Of a stretch of 64,000 bases of DNA, positions 24,665-33,552 are shown piece by piece (position 1 is the stretch's first letter; each line of letters starts with the position of its first letter). This stretch comes from Streptomyces macrolidinus (GTDB lineage Bacteria; Actinomycetota; Actinomycetes; Streptomycetales; Streptomycetaceae): the NCBI RefSeq assembly GCF_023887685.1, contig NZ_JAMWMR010000014.1:62001-126000 (forward strand), written 5' to 3'. Under the pieces are notes generated by a model. It ran no database searches. It was not told the DNA's origin and saw nothing but the letters and a program-made list of their open reading frames with translations. Made by a program: the position numbers and the translations under genes.

Positions 24665-24684
24665 ACAATTCCATGGAATATTGT
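24665..24684. promoter_or_regulatory. Probable operator of the ArsR-rhodanese protein
   Basis: ACAATTCCATGGAATATTGT is an AT-rich inverted repeat in a GC-rich region, with the 12-bp perfect palindrome ATTCCATGGAAT at its centre. It lies 23 bp before the regulator ATG and 65 bp before the divergent MFS GTG, where ArsR operators are expected. Confidence 0.75.
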
Positions 24685-24748
24685 AGAGCAGGGCGCGGGG
24701 GCCCACATCCCTCTTCGTCGTTCCTGTGCCGCGTTCCGGAGGACCACC

Positions 24749-26083
24749 GTGGGCATCACCGCCGACCACCCGACATCGACGCCGGACCCCGCCGCAGCCC
24801 CACGGGACAGACCACCCGTACGGCTCGGACTGCGGGAGAACTGGCCGCAGTTCACGCTGCTCGTCGTCGTCAACGTCTGTGTGGGCGGCCTGGTCGGCCT
24901 GGAGCGCACCACCGTCCCGTTGATCGGCGCCGAGGTCTTCGGGCTGACCAGCGGCCTGGCCGTCTTCTCCTTCATCGTCGCCTTCGGTGTCACCAAGGCC
25001 CTGACGAACCTGGCCGCGGGAGCGCTGACCGCCCGCTTCCGCCGCAAGCAGCTCCTCGTGGCGGGCTGGCTCGTCGGCATCCCCGTGCCGTTCGCGCTCG
25101 CCTGGGCGCCGTCGTGGGGATGGATCGTCGCGGCCAATGTGCTGCTCGGCGTCAACCAGGGCCTGACCTGGTCGATGACCGTCAACATGAAGATCGACCT
25201 GGTCGGCCCCGCCCGTCGCGGGCTCGCCACCGGGCTGAACGAGGCCGCCGGTTACGTCGCTGTCGGCGCCACCGCCCTGTTCACGGGCTACCTCGCCACC
25301 GCCTACGGCCTGCGCCCCGCGCCCGAACTCATCGGTGTCGTGTTCGTGGCCGCGGGCCTCGGTCTGTCCCTGGTCGTGCGCGACACCGCCGCCCATGTCG
25401 CGCTGGAGCTGACCCAGCACCCGAAACCGACCGCCACCACCGCCACCGCCATCACCACCGCCGCAACCGCCACCGCCGAGCAGCCCATGGGCCTCGCCCG
25501 GACGTTCACGCGGACCTCATGGCACGACCGCTCGCTGCGCGGTGCCAGCCAGGCCGGTCTGGTCAACAACCTCAACGACGGCCTGACATGGGGTGTCTTC
25601 CCGCTGCTGTTCACCGACCACGGCCTGGGGCTGGCCGCCGTCGGTCTGATCAAGGGCCTGTACCCGTTGCTGTGGGGCGTCGGGCAGATCGCCACCGGTC
25701 ACCTCGCGGACCGTATCGGCCGCAAGCCGCTCATCGTCACCGGCATGTTCGTCCAGGCCGGTGGCTTCGTCCTCGCCCTCGCCCTGCTGGACACACCGCT
25801 GCTCGCGGGCGTCCTGTCGGCGGTGGCGCTCGGTGTCGGCACCGCCCTCGTCTACCCGGCGCTGATCGCCTCGATCTCCGACCACGCCCACCCCACCTGG
25901 CGGGCCAACGCGCTGGGCACCTACCGCTTCTGGCGCGACATCGGCTACGCCGCGGGAGCCCTCGTGGCCGGTGTCCTCGCCGACACCCTGGGGCTGAACG
26001 CCACCGTGGTCGCCGCCGCCGTCCTCACCGCCGGGTCCGGCCTCCTCGCCGCCCGCTGGATCACCGAACACCGGCCCGCCTGA
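24749..26083 (+). CDS. MFS transporter divergent from ArsR-rhodanese
   Basis: The product is 444 aa from a GTG preceded by GGAGGA. It is a 12-TM major facilitator: VVVNVCVGGLVGLERTTVPL in TM1, a motif-A-like region AAGALTARFRRKQLL, and a Thr/Ala-rich cytoplasmic loop between TM6 and TM7 (residues of about 228-248), then ADRIGRKPLIVTGM, the loop 8-9 copy of motif A. Co-location with an ArsR-rhodanese gene suggests transport of a sulfur species or a toxic oxyanion, but the family sequence does not specify the substrate. Its stop codon is immediately adjacent to that of the convergent narK gene, with no spacer. Confidence 0.9.
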   Translation: MGITADHPTSTPDPAAAPRDRPPVRLGLRENWPQFTLLVVVNVCVGGLVGLERTTVPLIGAEVFGLTSGLAVFSFIVAFGVTKALTNLAAGALTARFRRKQLLVAGWLVGIPVPFALAWAPSWGWIVAANVLLGVNQGLTWSMTVNMKIDLVGPARRGLATGLNEAAGYVAVGATALFTGYLATAYGLRPAPELIGVVFVAAGLGLSLVVRDTAAHVALELTQHPKPTATTATAITTAATATAEQPMGLARTFTRTSWHDRSLRGASQAGLVNNLNDGLTWGVFPLLFTDHGLGLAAVGLIKGLYPLLWGVGQIATGHLADRIGRKPLIVTGMFVQAGGFVLALALLDTPLLAGVLSAVALGVGTALVYPALIASISDHAHPTWRANALGTYRFWRDIGYAAGALVAGVLADTLGLNATVVAAAVLTAGSGLLAARWITEHRPA

Positions 26084-27373
26084 TCAGTGCGCGGCGCGTG
26101 CGGGCACCCGCCGCGTCACCGTATGCCGTACCCCGGTCCCTGTGAAGGCCAGCGCCGCCGCGGCCACCAGCGCGAGCAGGACGAGCCCGACCGCGTACGA
26201 ACCGTACGCGCCGTACAGCGAGCCCATCACCAGCGGCGGGACGAACCCGCCGAGGCCGCCCGCCGCGCCGACGACCCCGGTGACCGAGCCGACCGTGTTC
26301 GCCGGGGCCAGCAGCGCCACCAGGGCGAACACCGCGCCGCTGCCCGCGCCGAGCGCGGCGGCCATCACGAGGAACGCGATCGTGCCGACCGGCGCCAGCG
26401 CCGGGGTGAACGACTGGACGAAGGCCCCGGCGAGCACCGCGGCCAGCGCCCCGGCCAGCACCCGCACCGGCCCCACGCGGTCCGACAGCCAGCCGCCGAC
26501 CGGGCGCATCGCGACCGCCAGCAGCACGAAGCCGGCCATGCGGTTCGCCGCGTCCGCCTGTGTCAGTCCGTAACCCGTCTTCAGGTACGTGGGCAGGTAG
26601 ACGGAGAAGGCGACATAGCCGCCGAAGGCCACCGCGTACAGGGCCGACGCCTGCCAGGTGATCCCGAGCCTCGCGGTGGCGGCCAGGCGGCGGCCCAGCG
26701 GCTCGGTGGGTACGGTCCTGCCGGGCGCGTCGCGCAGCAGCAGCGCCGCGAGGACCGCGTACGCCGCGAGGACCCCGGCGGTGAGCAGGAACGGGGTCCT
26801 CATCCCGTGCGCGTCGACCAGCTTGACGGTGGTCAGCGCGCTGATGGCGGTGCCGCCCATGCCCATGCCGAAGACACCGATGGCCATGCCGCGCCGCCGC
26901 GGCGGGAACCAGGCGTTCACGACGGGTACGCCCACCGAGAAGGCGGTGCCGCCGATGCCGAGGAAGAAGCCCCCGACCAGCAGCGCGGTGAGTGAGGAGT
27001 GCCCGGCGAGGCCGAGGTAGAGGACGGGCACGATGGTGGCCGCGGTGACCCAGGGGAACATCACCCGCCCGCCGAAGCGGTCGGTCAGCGCGCCGACCGG
27101 GACACGGCCGAGGGAGCCGACCACGACCGGCACCGCCACCAGCAGCGACTGCTGGAACGAGGTCAGGTCCAGGCTGTCCTTGAACCGGGGGCCGAGCGGG
27201 CTGAGCAGCGCCCAGGCCCAGAAGTTGACCGCGAAGCCCACGGTCGCCAGCGCCAGCATCAGCCAGGCCCGCCCCGGCACGGAGTCGCCCAAGGCCTGGT
27301 CCTGGCCGTGACCCTGGTCCTGGCCCCGGCCCTGGTCTGGTTCCGGGTCCCGCTCTGCAGACGGCTGAAGCAT
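26084..27373 (-). CDS. narK: Nitrate/nitrite transporter (NNP family MFS)
   Basis: The product is 429 aa from an ATG preceded by GGGGAGGG. It is a 12-TM transporter of the nitrate/nitrite porter family: GSLGRVPVGALTDRFGGRVM (motif A), GIGGTAFSVGVPVVNAWFPP with the conserved Gly-rich signature in TM5, and VGAAGGLGGFVPPLVMG in TM11, the second nitrate signature. It is the last gene of the minus-strand set with the radical SAM and CopD-like genes, and next to narGHJI, so nitrate import (possibly nitrate/nitrite exchange) for respiration is the natural role. The short N-terminal extension is rich in Gln/Asp/Gly. Its 3' end abuts the stop of the convergent MFS gene. Confidence 0.93.
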   Translation of the reverse strand: MLQPSAERDPEPDQGRGQDQGHGQDQALGDSVPGRAWLMLALATVGFAVNFWAWALLSPLGPRFKDSLDLTSFQQSLLVAVPVVVGSLGRVPVGALTDRFGGRVMFPWVTAATIVPVLYLGLAGHSSLTALLVGGFFLGIGGTAFSVGVPVVNAWFPPRRRGMAIGVFGMGMGGTAISALTTVKLVDAHGMRTPFLLTAGVLAAYAVLAALLLRDAPGRTVPTEPLGRRLAATARLGITWQASALYAVAFGGYVAFSVYLPTYLKTGYGLTQADAANRMAGFVLLAVAMRPVGGWLSDRVGPVRVLAGALAAVLAGAFVQSFTPALAPVGTIAFLVMAAALGAGSGAVFALVALLAPANTVGSVTGVVGAAGGLGGFVPPLVMGSLYGAYGSYAVGLVLLALVAAAALAFTGTGVRHTVTRRVPARAAH

Positions 27374-27607
27374 GCCGCCCTCCCCTGTCGTACGCACGGT
27401 GGGGCGGCCCCGATCATGGGCCCGGGGCCGCAGGCCCGCCGACCATATGCCGGTGGCCCGAAGCCACTATCGACAGCGGGACGCCCGCGCGGGGTGGGCC
27501 GTCCGGCCCGACCACCCGACCCGGCAGTCCCCGGTTTCCATCCGAACGGCCCCCGGCCCGGGATCACCAACAGACAGGGCCAGCAAGGGAGTTGAGGTGC
27601 TCGCCGG

Positions 27608-28054
27608 TCAGGTGACGGGCAGCGCGGCGGCGAGCAGGACGACGCCCAGCGAGCCGACCAGCGACGCCATGGCCAGGACTCGGGCCGTCTTCGGGCGACC
27701 CTTGGCGTACGCGACGCCGTGCGCGGCTGCGGCCAGCATGACCAGCAGAAACAGGACGAGCTTGGCGGCCAGTGTGCGCCCGTAGCCGGGGTCGGCGAGC
27801 GAGGCCCAGGTGACGCCCCGGTGCCAGGCCATGGCCCACCCCGTGGCCAGCTGCACCGGCAGGAACACCGCCCCGGTCAGCAGTCCGAACCGGCGCCCGG
27901 CCGCGGACGCGAAGCCGTCCCTGTCCTTGGCCGAGAGCATCCGCCGGGCCAGTGGCAGCACCACAAGACTCAGGGCGAGCTGCCCGCCGACCCACAGCAC
28001 GGCCCCGGCGACATGGAGGAACCGCACCAGGGACCAGAGACCGACGGTACCCAC
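27608..28054 (-). CDS. CopD-like membrane protein in the nitrate island
   Basis: The product is 148 aa from a GTG with GGAGG nine bases upstream. It has four hydrophobic segments; the first, LVRFLHVAGAVLWVGGQLAL, has the HxxGxxxWxGG pattern of CopD-type and related membrane proteins, in which a His can bind haem or copper. The rest is GLLTGAVFLPVQLATGWAMA, then AAKLVLFLLVMLAAAAHGVA and a final helix. It lies between the radical SAM gene and narK on the same strand. A role in the redox or metal side of nitrate respiration is likely from context only; copper transport cannot be claimed. Confidence 0.8.
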   Translation of the reverse strand: MGTVGLWSLVRFLHVAGAVLWVGGQLALSLVVLPLARRMLSAKDRDGFASAAGRRFGLLTGAVFLPVQLATGWAMAWHRGVTWASLADPGYGRTLAAKLVLFLLVMLAAAAHGVAYAKGRPKTARVLAMASLVGSLGVVLLAAALPVT

Positions 28055-28155
28055 CGCTGCTTACCTCCACCGGGCCGCACGGGCCCTCCAACCGAACTGT
28101 TCGAGCGTACCGGGACGGGCGCCACCGCCGACCGCGGGGCCTGCCGAGCCGCTGG

Positions 28156-29388
28156 TCACCCGGCTTCCGGCGGCCGTCCGGTCCGCGCCGCGGCGAGGCC
28201 GTCGGCCAGCAGCGGGGCCAGCTCGCTCTGGTGGGGGAAGCTCCCGGGCCGGTAGCCGCACCACGGTTCCTCGGCGTACGGGTCCCCGGTGACGCCGTAG
28301 GCGCGCGAGCGGGAGCCGCCGCAGACCCGGCGGAACTCGCAGGCCCCGCACCGGCCGCCCAGCCGGTCGGCGTCCCGGAGTCCGGTGAACAGCTCCGAGG
28401 TGCGGTAGATCTCGGTCAGCGGCGTCTCGCGCACGCTGCCCGCGCCGAGCGGCAGGAAGCCGCTGGGGTGCACGGTCCCGGTGTGCGAGACGAAGACGAA
28501 GCCGCGGCCCGCGTTGACGTCCAGCGGTGGCCGACGTGCCCGGCGCCCTCCGGAGGCGAGGCCCGACTCGGCGCTGCGATCGCGCAGTTGCCGGTAGAGC
28601 GGGCCGAGCCCCAGTACCGCGACATGGTCCTCACCGGCGTCCGACAGGACCTTGCGCTGGAGTGCGACGCGGCGGAAGTGGTGGGCCTCGGTCGTCTTGG
28701 CGGGCACGGTCAGGCCGACGTCGTACACGAAGTTCAGGACGTCCTCGACCTCGGCCGGGGTGAGCGTGCCGAGCTGACGGCCGCGCCCGGTCGGCACCAG
28801 GAAGAAGACGCTCCACAGCATCGCGCCGTGGTCGAGGACCAGGCGGGCGATGTCGGGGAGGTCATGGAGGTTGTGACGGGCGACCGTGGTGTTGATCTGC
28901 ACCTTCATCCCGAGTGCGCGGGCGGTGTCCCAGGCGTCCAGGGTCCAGCGGTAGACCCCGCTCACCCCGCGGAATCCGTCGTGCAGCTCGGCGGTGGAAC
29001 CGTCCAGGCTGAGCGAGAGCCCGACCGCGCCCGCCTCGTGCACGGCCCGCAGCCGGTCCCGGGTGAGGGTGGGCGTGCCGGAGGGGGACACGGCGACGCG
29101 GACCCCCGCCTCCTCGCCGTACGCGATCAGCTCGTTCAGATCGGGGCGCTGGAACGGGTCGCCACCGGTGATCACGAAGATCGGGGCGGGCTGCCCGAAC
29201 GCGGCGACCTGGCGCAGCAGGTCCTGCGCGGCAGCGGTGTCCAGCTCGCGCGGGTCGCGGCCGGGCACGGCCTCGGCGCGGCAGTGCACGCAGGCCAGCG
29301 GGCAGGCGCGCGTGGACTCCCAGATGACGATGAACGGCTTGTCCGCGACGTTCTGGTGCTGTCGGCGGATGGCTCGCGCACCGCTCAC
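28156..29388 (-). CDS. Radical SAM/SPASM protein (TIGR04053-like), nitrate island
   Basis: The product is 410 aa from a GTG with GGAGGA five bases upstream. The radical SAM motif C29-X3-C33-X2-C36 is in STRACPLACVHCRAEAV, with GGDPFQRPDLNELI as the GGE-type motif. The C-terminal SPASM region has GGRCGACEFRRVCGGSRSRA and a Cys in EEPWCGYRPG for auxiliary Fe-S clusters. It is related to the NirJ/AhbD/PqqE group of haem- or peptide-modifying enzymes, and I recall TIGR04053-type proteins near nitrate reductase genes. The substrate is unknown. A 17-bp duplication covers its Shine-Dalgarno and start codon (29384-29417) and creates a tiny upstream reading frame. Confidence 0.9.
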   Translation of the reverse strand: MSGARAIRRQHQNVADKPFIVIWESTRACPLACVHCRAEAVPGRDPRELDTAAAQDLLRQVAAFGQPAPIFVITGGDPFQRPDLNELIAYGEEAGVRVAVSPSGTPTLTRDRLRAVHEAGAVGLSLSLDGSTAELHDGFRGVSGVYRWTLDAWDTARALGMKVQINTTVARHNLHDLPDIARLVLDHGAMLWSVFFLVPTGRGRQLGTLTPAEVEDVLNFVYDVGLTVPAKTTEAHHFRRVALQRKVLSDAGEDHVAVLGLGPLYRQLRDRSAESGLASGGRRARRPPLDVNAGRGFVFVSHTGTVHPSGFLPLGAGSVRETPLTEIYRTSELFTGLRDADRLGGRCGACEFRRVCGGSRSRAYGVTGDPYAEEPWCGYRPGSFPHQSELAPLLADGLAAARTGRPPEAG

Positions 29389-29417
29389 CGGGTCCTCCGT
29401 CTCACCGGGTCCTCCGT
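29384..29417 (-). repeat. Tandem 17-bp duplication of the translation start of the radical SAM gene
   Basis: Copies 29384-29400 and 29401-29417 are identical; each reads ACGGAGGACCCGGTGAG on the minus strand and contains a GGAGG site and a GTG. The upstream GTG opens a six-codon frame (MRRRTR) whose TGA overlaps the true GTG by GTGA, an arrangement that allows translational coupling. Confidence 0.9.
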
Positions 29418-29852
29418 CCCATATGGGTGTGCGTCGTACGTCCGGCCGCCCGAGAGTCAGGGCAGACGTGGCAGGCGGCCGGACGATGACTGGTCCGGAC
29501 CGTGCGGGGCGCCCGCTGCGGGGGACGACGAGGAAGACAGCCGCGCGGGCGCTCGGTGCGTTCGTACACGGGTCACCTCCGGATCAGTCGTCTGCAAGCT
29601 TCCGGCATCGGTGGCACCCGGCGCGGCGGCCGAACTTCCCTAGGCCGGTGGGCCGAAGGTCCCTGGTGTCGCGGGCGGGCTAGGGCCGACCGGATGGCAC
29701 ATGCCGCCCGGCCGGCGCGCATGAGCAGCAACTACCCCTTCGCTCCGGTGGCTTGAGTGCCGATCGGAGCGATCGGCCGGGGCCGACGGGCTGTTCGCCG
29801 GGGCCGTTCGGCCCCAGGCTCGCCACCGCGGCGGGACCTAGCGTGCGGGTCC
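29389..29852. promoter_or_regulatory. Divergent nitrate-island promoter region
   Basis: About 460 bp between the radical SAM start and narG, which must hold promoters for both the narGHJI and the accessory operon. I found no FNR-type or NarL-type site. No gene is supported here; an in-frame start at 29757 would lengthen NarG by 32 non-conserved residues and is rejected. Confidence 0.6.
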
Positions 29853-32800
29853 ATGGAGAACGACACAACCGCGCCCGACCCCAAGCGGCGCACCACCGAA
29901 GGCTGGCCGCTCACCGCCCGCAGGCTGTTGACCCGTCGCGAGGTCTCGGCCGACGGGCGCGCTGTCTTCGGCGCGGGCGATCCGGCGTGGGAGGGCTTCT
30001 ACCGCGGGCGCTGGGCGCACGACAAGGTGGTTCGCTCCACCCATGGCGTCAACTGCACGGGGTCCTGCTCCTGGATGGTGTACGTCAAGGACGGCATCAT
30101 CACCTGGGAGCACCAGGCCACCGACTACCCGTCGATCGGCACGGACTGTCCCGAGTACGAGCCTCGTGGCTGCCCGCGCGGTGCGTCGTTCTCCTGGTAC
30201 ACGTACTCGCCCAGCAGAGTCCGATACCCGTACGTCCGGGGCGCGTTGCTGAAGCTGTGGCGCGAGGCGCGCCAGCGGCTCGGCGATCCGGTGGCGGCCT
30301 GGGCCGAGATCACCGGTGACCCGGCGAAGGCCCGCGCCTACAAGCGGGCGCGCGGCAAGGGCGGGCTGGTGCGCGCCGACTGGGACGAGGTCGCCGAGCT
30401 GGTGGCCGCCGCGCAGGTGCACACGATCAAGGCGTACGGCCCGGACCGGGTGGCGGGGTTCTCGCCGATCCCGGCGATGTCGATGGCGTCCTTCGCCGCG
30501 GGCGCCCGCTTCATGTCGCTGATCGGCGGCACGCTGCTGTCGTTCTACGACTGGTACGCCGACCTTCCCGTGGCCTCCCCGCAGGTCTTCGGCGACCAGA
30601 CGGACGTTCCCGAGGCGGCCGACTGGTGGAACGCGGGCTATCTGGTGATGTGGGGTTCCAACATCCCGGTGACCCGCACGCCCGACGCGCACTTCCTCAC
30701 CGAGACCCGCTACAACGGCACCAAGGTCGTCGCGGTCAGTCCCGACTACGCCGACAACGTGAAGTTCGCCGACGAGTGGCTCGCCCCGCATCCGGGCACA
30801 GACGGCGCGTTGGCGATGGCCATGGGGCATGTGATCCTGCGCGAGTTCCTCGTGGACCGTGAAGTGCCGTACTTCCGGGACTACTTGCGCACGTACACGG
30901 ACGCACCCTTCCTCGTGACGCTGCGTCAGCACGGGGAGCACCTGGTGCCGGACGGCTTCCTGACCGCCGCGGATCTCGGGGACAGCGGTGAGCACGCCGA
31001 GTCGAAGACGGTCCTGCTGGACGGTGCCACGGGTGAGCCGGTCGTCCCGAACGGTTCGCTCGGCTTCCGCTGGGGTCCGGAGGGCGAGGGCCGCTGGAAC
31101 CTCGATCTCGGGGATGTCGTACCGGAGTTGAGCCTGCTGGAGCGGGCCGAGGACCGGGTGACCGTGGCGCTGCCCCGGTTCGACGAGGGTGCCACGGAAG
31201 GCGGTTCGGCGCTGGTCCGCGGTGTTCCGGTCCGCCGGGTCGGCGGCCGTCTCGTCACCACGGTCTTCGATCTGATGCTGGCCCAGTACGGTGTGGGGCG
31301 CCCGGGTCTGCCGGGTGCCTGGCCGTCCTCGTACGACGACGCCGAGCAGCCGTACACCCCGGCCTGGCAGGAGACGATCACCTCCGTCCCGGCCGCGCAG
31401 GCCGCGCGGATCGCCCGTGAGTTCGCCCGCAACGCCGAGCGCACACAAGGCCGTTCGATGATCGCAATGGGCGCGGGCACGAACCACTGGTTCCACTCCG
31501 ACACCATCTACCGGGCGTTCCTCGCGCTGACGACGATGACCGGCTGCCAGGGCGTCAACGGCGGCGGCTGGGCGCACTACGTCGGCCAGGAGAAGGTCCG
31601 CCCGATCACCGGGCTCCAGCATCTGGCCTTCGCCTTCGACTGGCAGCGCCCCACCCGGCACATGGCCGGCACCTCGTACTGGTATCTCGCCACCGACCAG
31701 TGGCGCTACGAGGCCTTCGGGCCCGACGAGTTGGCGTCTCCGCTGGGGGCGGGCCGCTTCCGGGGCAAGGCGTTCGCGGACTGTCTCGCGCAGGCCGTCC
31801 GGCTGGGCTGGACGCCCGGCCACCCCGGCTTCGACCGCAACCCGCTCGACCTCGCCGACGAGGCCGCCGCGCGGGGGCGGCCGGTCGCCGAGCACATCGT
31901 GGACGAACTCACGGCGGGGCGGCTGAAGTTCGCGGTCGAGGACCCCGACAACCCCGCCAACTTCCCGCGTGTGCTGACGGTGTGGCGGGCCAATCTGTTC
32001 GGCTCCTCGGGCAAGGGCAACGAGTACTTCCTGCGTCATCTCCTCGGTACCGACAGCGCCGTACGCGGCGCGGAGGCGCCGCCCGAGGCCCGTCCGAAGG
32101 ACGTGGTGTGGCGCGAGGAGGCGCCCGAGGGCAAGCTCGATCTGCTGGTCGCGATGGACTTCCGGATGACCTCCACCGGTCTGCTCGCCGATGTCGTCCT
32201 GCCGGCCGCGACCTGGTACGAGAAGGACGATCTGTCGTCCACCGACATGCACCCCTTCGTGCACGCCTTCACTCCGGCCATCGCCCCGCCCTGGCAGGCG
32301 CGTACGGACTACGACACGTTCCTCACGATCGCCGACCGGTTCAGCGAGCTGGCCGCCGAGCACCTCGGCACCCGGACCGACGTCCTGGCCGTGCCCCTGG
32401 CGCACGACACTCCCGACGAACTCGCCCAGCCCGGCGGGGTCGTTCGCGACTGGCGGGCCGGGGAGTGCGCGCCGGTCCCGGGCCGCACCATGCCCAAGTT
32501 GGTCACCGTCGAGCGGGACTACGCGGCCGTCGCCCAGAAGATGCGTGCCGTCGGCCCCCTGCTCGACACGCTCGGGACGACCACCAAGGGCGTCACGGTC
32601 CGACCCGGCCGGGAGATCGAGGATTTGCGGCACCGCTGCGGCACCGTCCGCGAGGGGATCGCCGAGGGCCGTCCCTCGCTGGCCACCGCCAGCGACATGT
32701 GCGAGGCGATCCTGGCCCTGTCCGGCACCACCAACGGGCGCCTGGCGACCGAGGGGTTCAGGGAGCTGGAGCGGCGCACCGGCAGCGAGGGGCTGGCCGC

Positions 32801-33551
32801 GCTCGCCGCCGAACGCGAGGCCGAGCGGATCACCTTCGCCGACACCCGCACGCAGCCGCGTGCCGTCATGACATCGTACGAGTGGTCGGGCTCGGAGACC
32901 GGCGGGCGCCGCTACTCGCCGTTCGTCATCAACGTCGAGCACAAGAAGCCCTGGCACACCCTCACCGGCCGCCAGCACTTCTTCGTCGCCCATGACTGGA
33001 TCGCCGAACTCGGTGAGCAACTGCCGGTCTACCGGCCGCCGTTGAACGCACCGCGGCACTACGGCGACGAGCACCTGCACGACGCGGGCCGCGCCGAGGT
33101 GACCGTCCGCTATCTGACGCCGCACTCCAAGTGGTCGATCCACTCCGAGTACCAGGACAACGCCTATATGCTCGCGCTCTCCCGCGGCGGGCCCGTGATC
33201 TGGATGTCCACCGCCGACGCCGAGAAGATCGGCGTACGGGACAACGAATGGATCGAGGCGTACAACCGCAACGGCGTCGTCGTCGCCCGCGCCGTGGTCA
33301 CGCACCGGATGCCCGAGGGCACGGTGTACATGTACCACGCCAAGGACCGCACGGTGAACGTCCCGAAGGCCGAGGTCACCGGGCGGCGCGGCGGCGTCCA
33401 CAACTCCCTGACCCGGCTGCTGCTCAAGCCCACCCATCTCGCGGGCGGCTACGCGCAGTTCACCTACGCCTTCAACTACTACGGCCCGACCGGCAACCAA
33501 CGCGACGAGGTCACCGTGATCCGGCGTCGCTCGCAGGACGTGGAGTACTGA
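29853..33551 (+). CDS. narG: Respiratory nitrate reductase alpha subunit
   Basis: The product (1232 aa) is the molybdopterin catalytic subunit reducing nitrate to nitrite at the cytoplasmic face of the membrane. The FS0 [4Fe-4S] ligands His64, Cys68, Cys72 and Cys107 appear in THGVNCTGSC and PRGCPRGAS. Asp233 in LLSFYDWYADLP corresponds to the Mo ligand Asp222 of E. coli NarG. The conserved DVPEAADWWN, TRTPDAHFLTE and HSEYQDNAYML follow. ATG 29853 gives MENDTTAPDP; no twin-arginine signal is visible, as expected for cytoplasmic NarG. It is first in narGHJI. Confidence 0.97.
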   Translation: MENDTTAPDPKRRTTEGWPLTARRLLTRREVSADGRAVFGAGDPAWEGFYRGRWAHDKVVRSTHGVNCTGSCSWMVYVKDGIITWEHQATDYPSIGTDCPEYEPRGCPRGASFSWYTYSPSRVRYPYVRGALLKLWREARQRLGDPVAAWAEITGDPAKARAYKRARGKGGLVRADWDEVAELVAAAQVHTIKAYGPDRVAGFSPIPAMSMASFAAGARFMSLIGGTLLSFYDWYADLPVASPQVFGDQTDVPEAADWWNAGYLVMWGSNIPVTRTPDAHFLTETRYNGTKVVAVSPDYADNVKFADEWLAPHPGTDGALAMAMGHVILREFLVDREVPYFRDYLRTYTDAPFLVTLRQHGEHLVPDGFLTAADLGDSGEHAESKTVLLDGATGEPVVPNGSLGFRWGPEGEGRWNLDLGDVVPELSLLERAEDRVTVALPRFDEGATEGGSALVRGVPVRRVGGRLVTTVFDLMLAQYGVGRPGLPGAWPSSYDDAEQPYTPAWQETITSVPAAQAARIAREFARNAERTQGRSMIAMGAGTNHWFHSDTIYRAFLALTTMTGCQGVNGGGWAHYVGQEKVRPITGLQHLAFAFDWQRPTRHMAGTSYWYLATDQWRYEAFGPDELASPLGAGRFRGKAFADCLAQAVRLGWTPGHPGFDRNPLDLADEAAARGRPVAEHIVDELTAGRLKFAVEDPDNPANFPRVLTVWRANLFGSSGKGNEYFLRHLLGTDSAVRGAEAPPEARPKDVVWREEAPEGKLDLLVAMDFRMTSTGLLADVVLPAATWYEKDDLSSTDMHPFVHAFTPAIAPPWQARTDYDTFLTIADRFSELAAEHLGTRTDVLAVPLAHDTPDELAQPGGVVRDWRAGECAPVPGRTMPKLVTVERDYAAVAQKMRAVGPLLDTLGTTTKGVTVRPGREIEDLRHRCGTVREGIAEGRPSLATASDMCEAILALSGTTNGRLATEGFRELERRTGSEGLAALAAEREAERITFADTRTQPRAVMTSYEWSGSETGGRRYSPFVINVEHKKPWHTLTGRQHFFVAHDWIAELGEQLPVYRPPLNAPRHYGDEHLHDAGRAEVTVRYLTPHSKWSIHSEYQDNAYMLALSRGGPVIWMSTADAEKIGVRDNEWIEAYNRNGVVVARAVVTHRMPEGTVYMYHAKDRTVNVPKAEVTGRRGGVHNSLTRLLLKPTHLAGGYAQFTYAFNYYGPTGNQRDEVTVIRRRSQDVEY

Positions 33552-33552
33552 C

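Noticed and set aside
29640..29700. DosR/DevR-type site in the nar promoter
   Set aside because: Half-site-like GGTCCC and GGCCGAA stretches occur but do not form the required palindrome.
29757..29852. N-terminal extension of NarG from an upstream GTG
   Set aside because: The added 32 residues are Arg/Gly-rich and unconserved, and the ATG at 29853 gives the expected family start.
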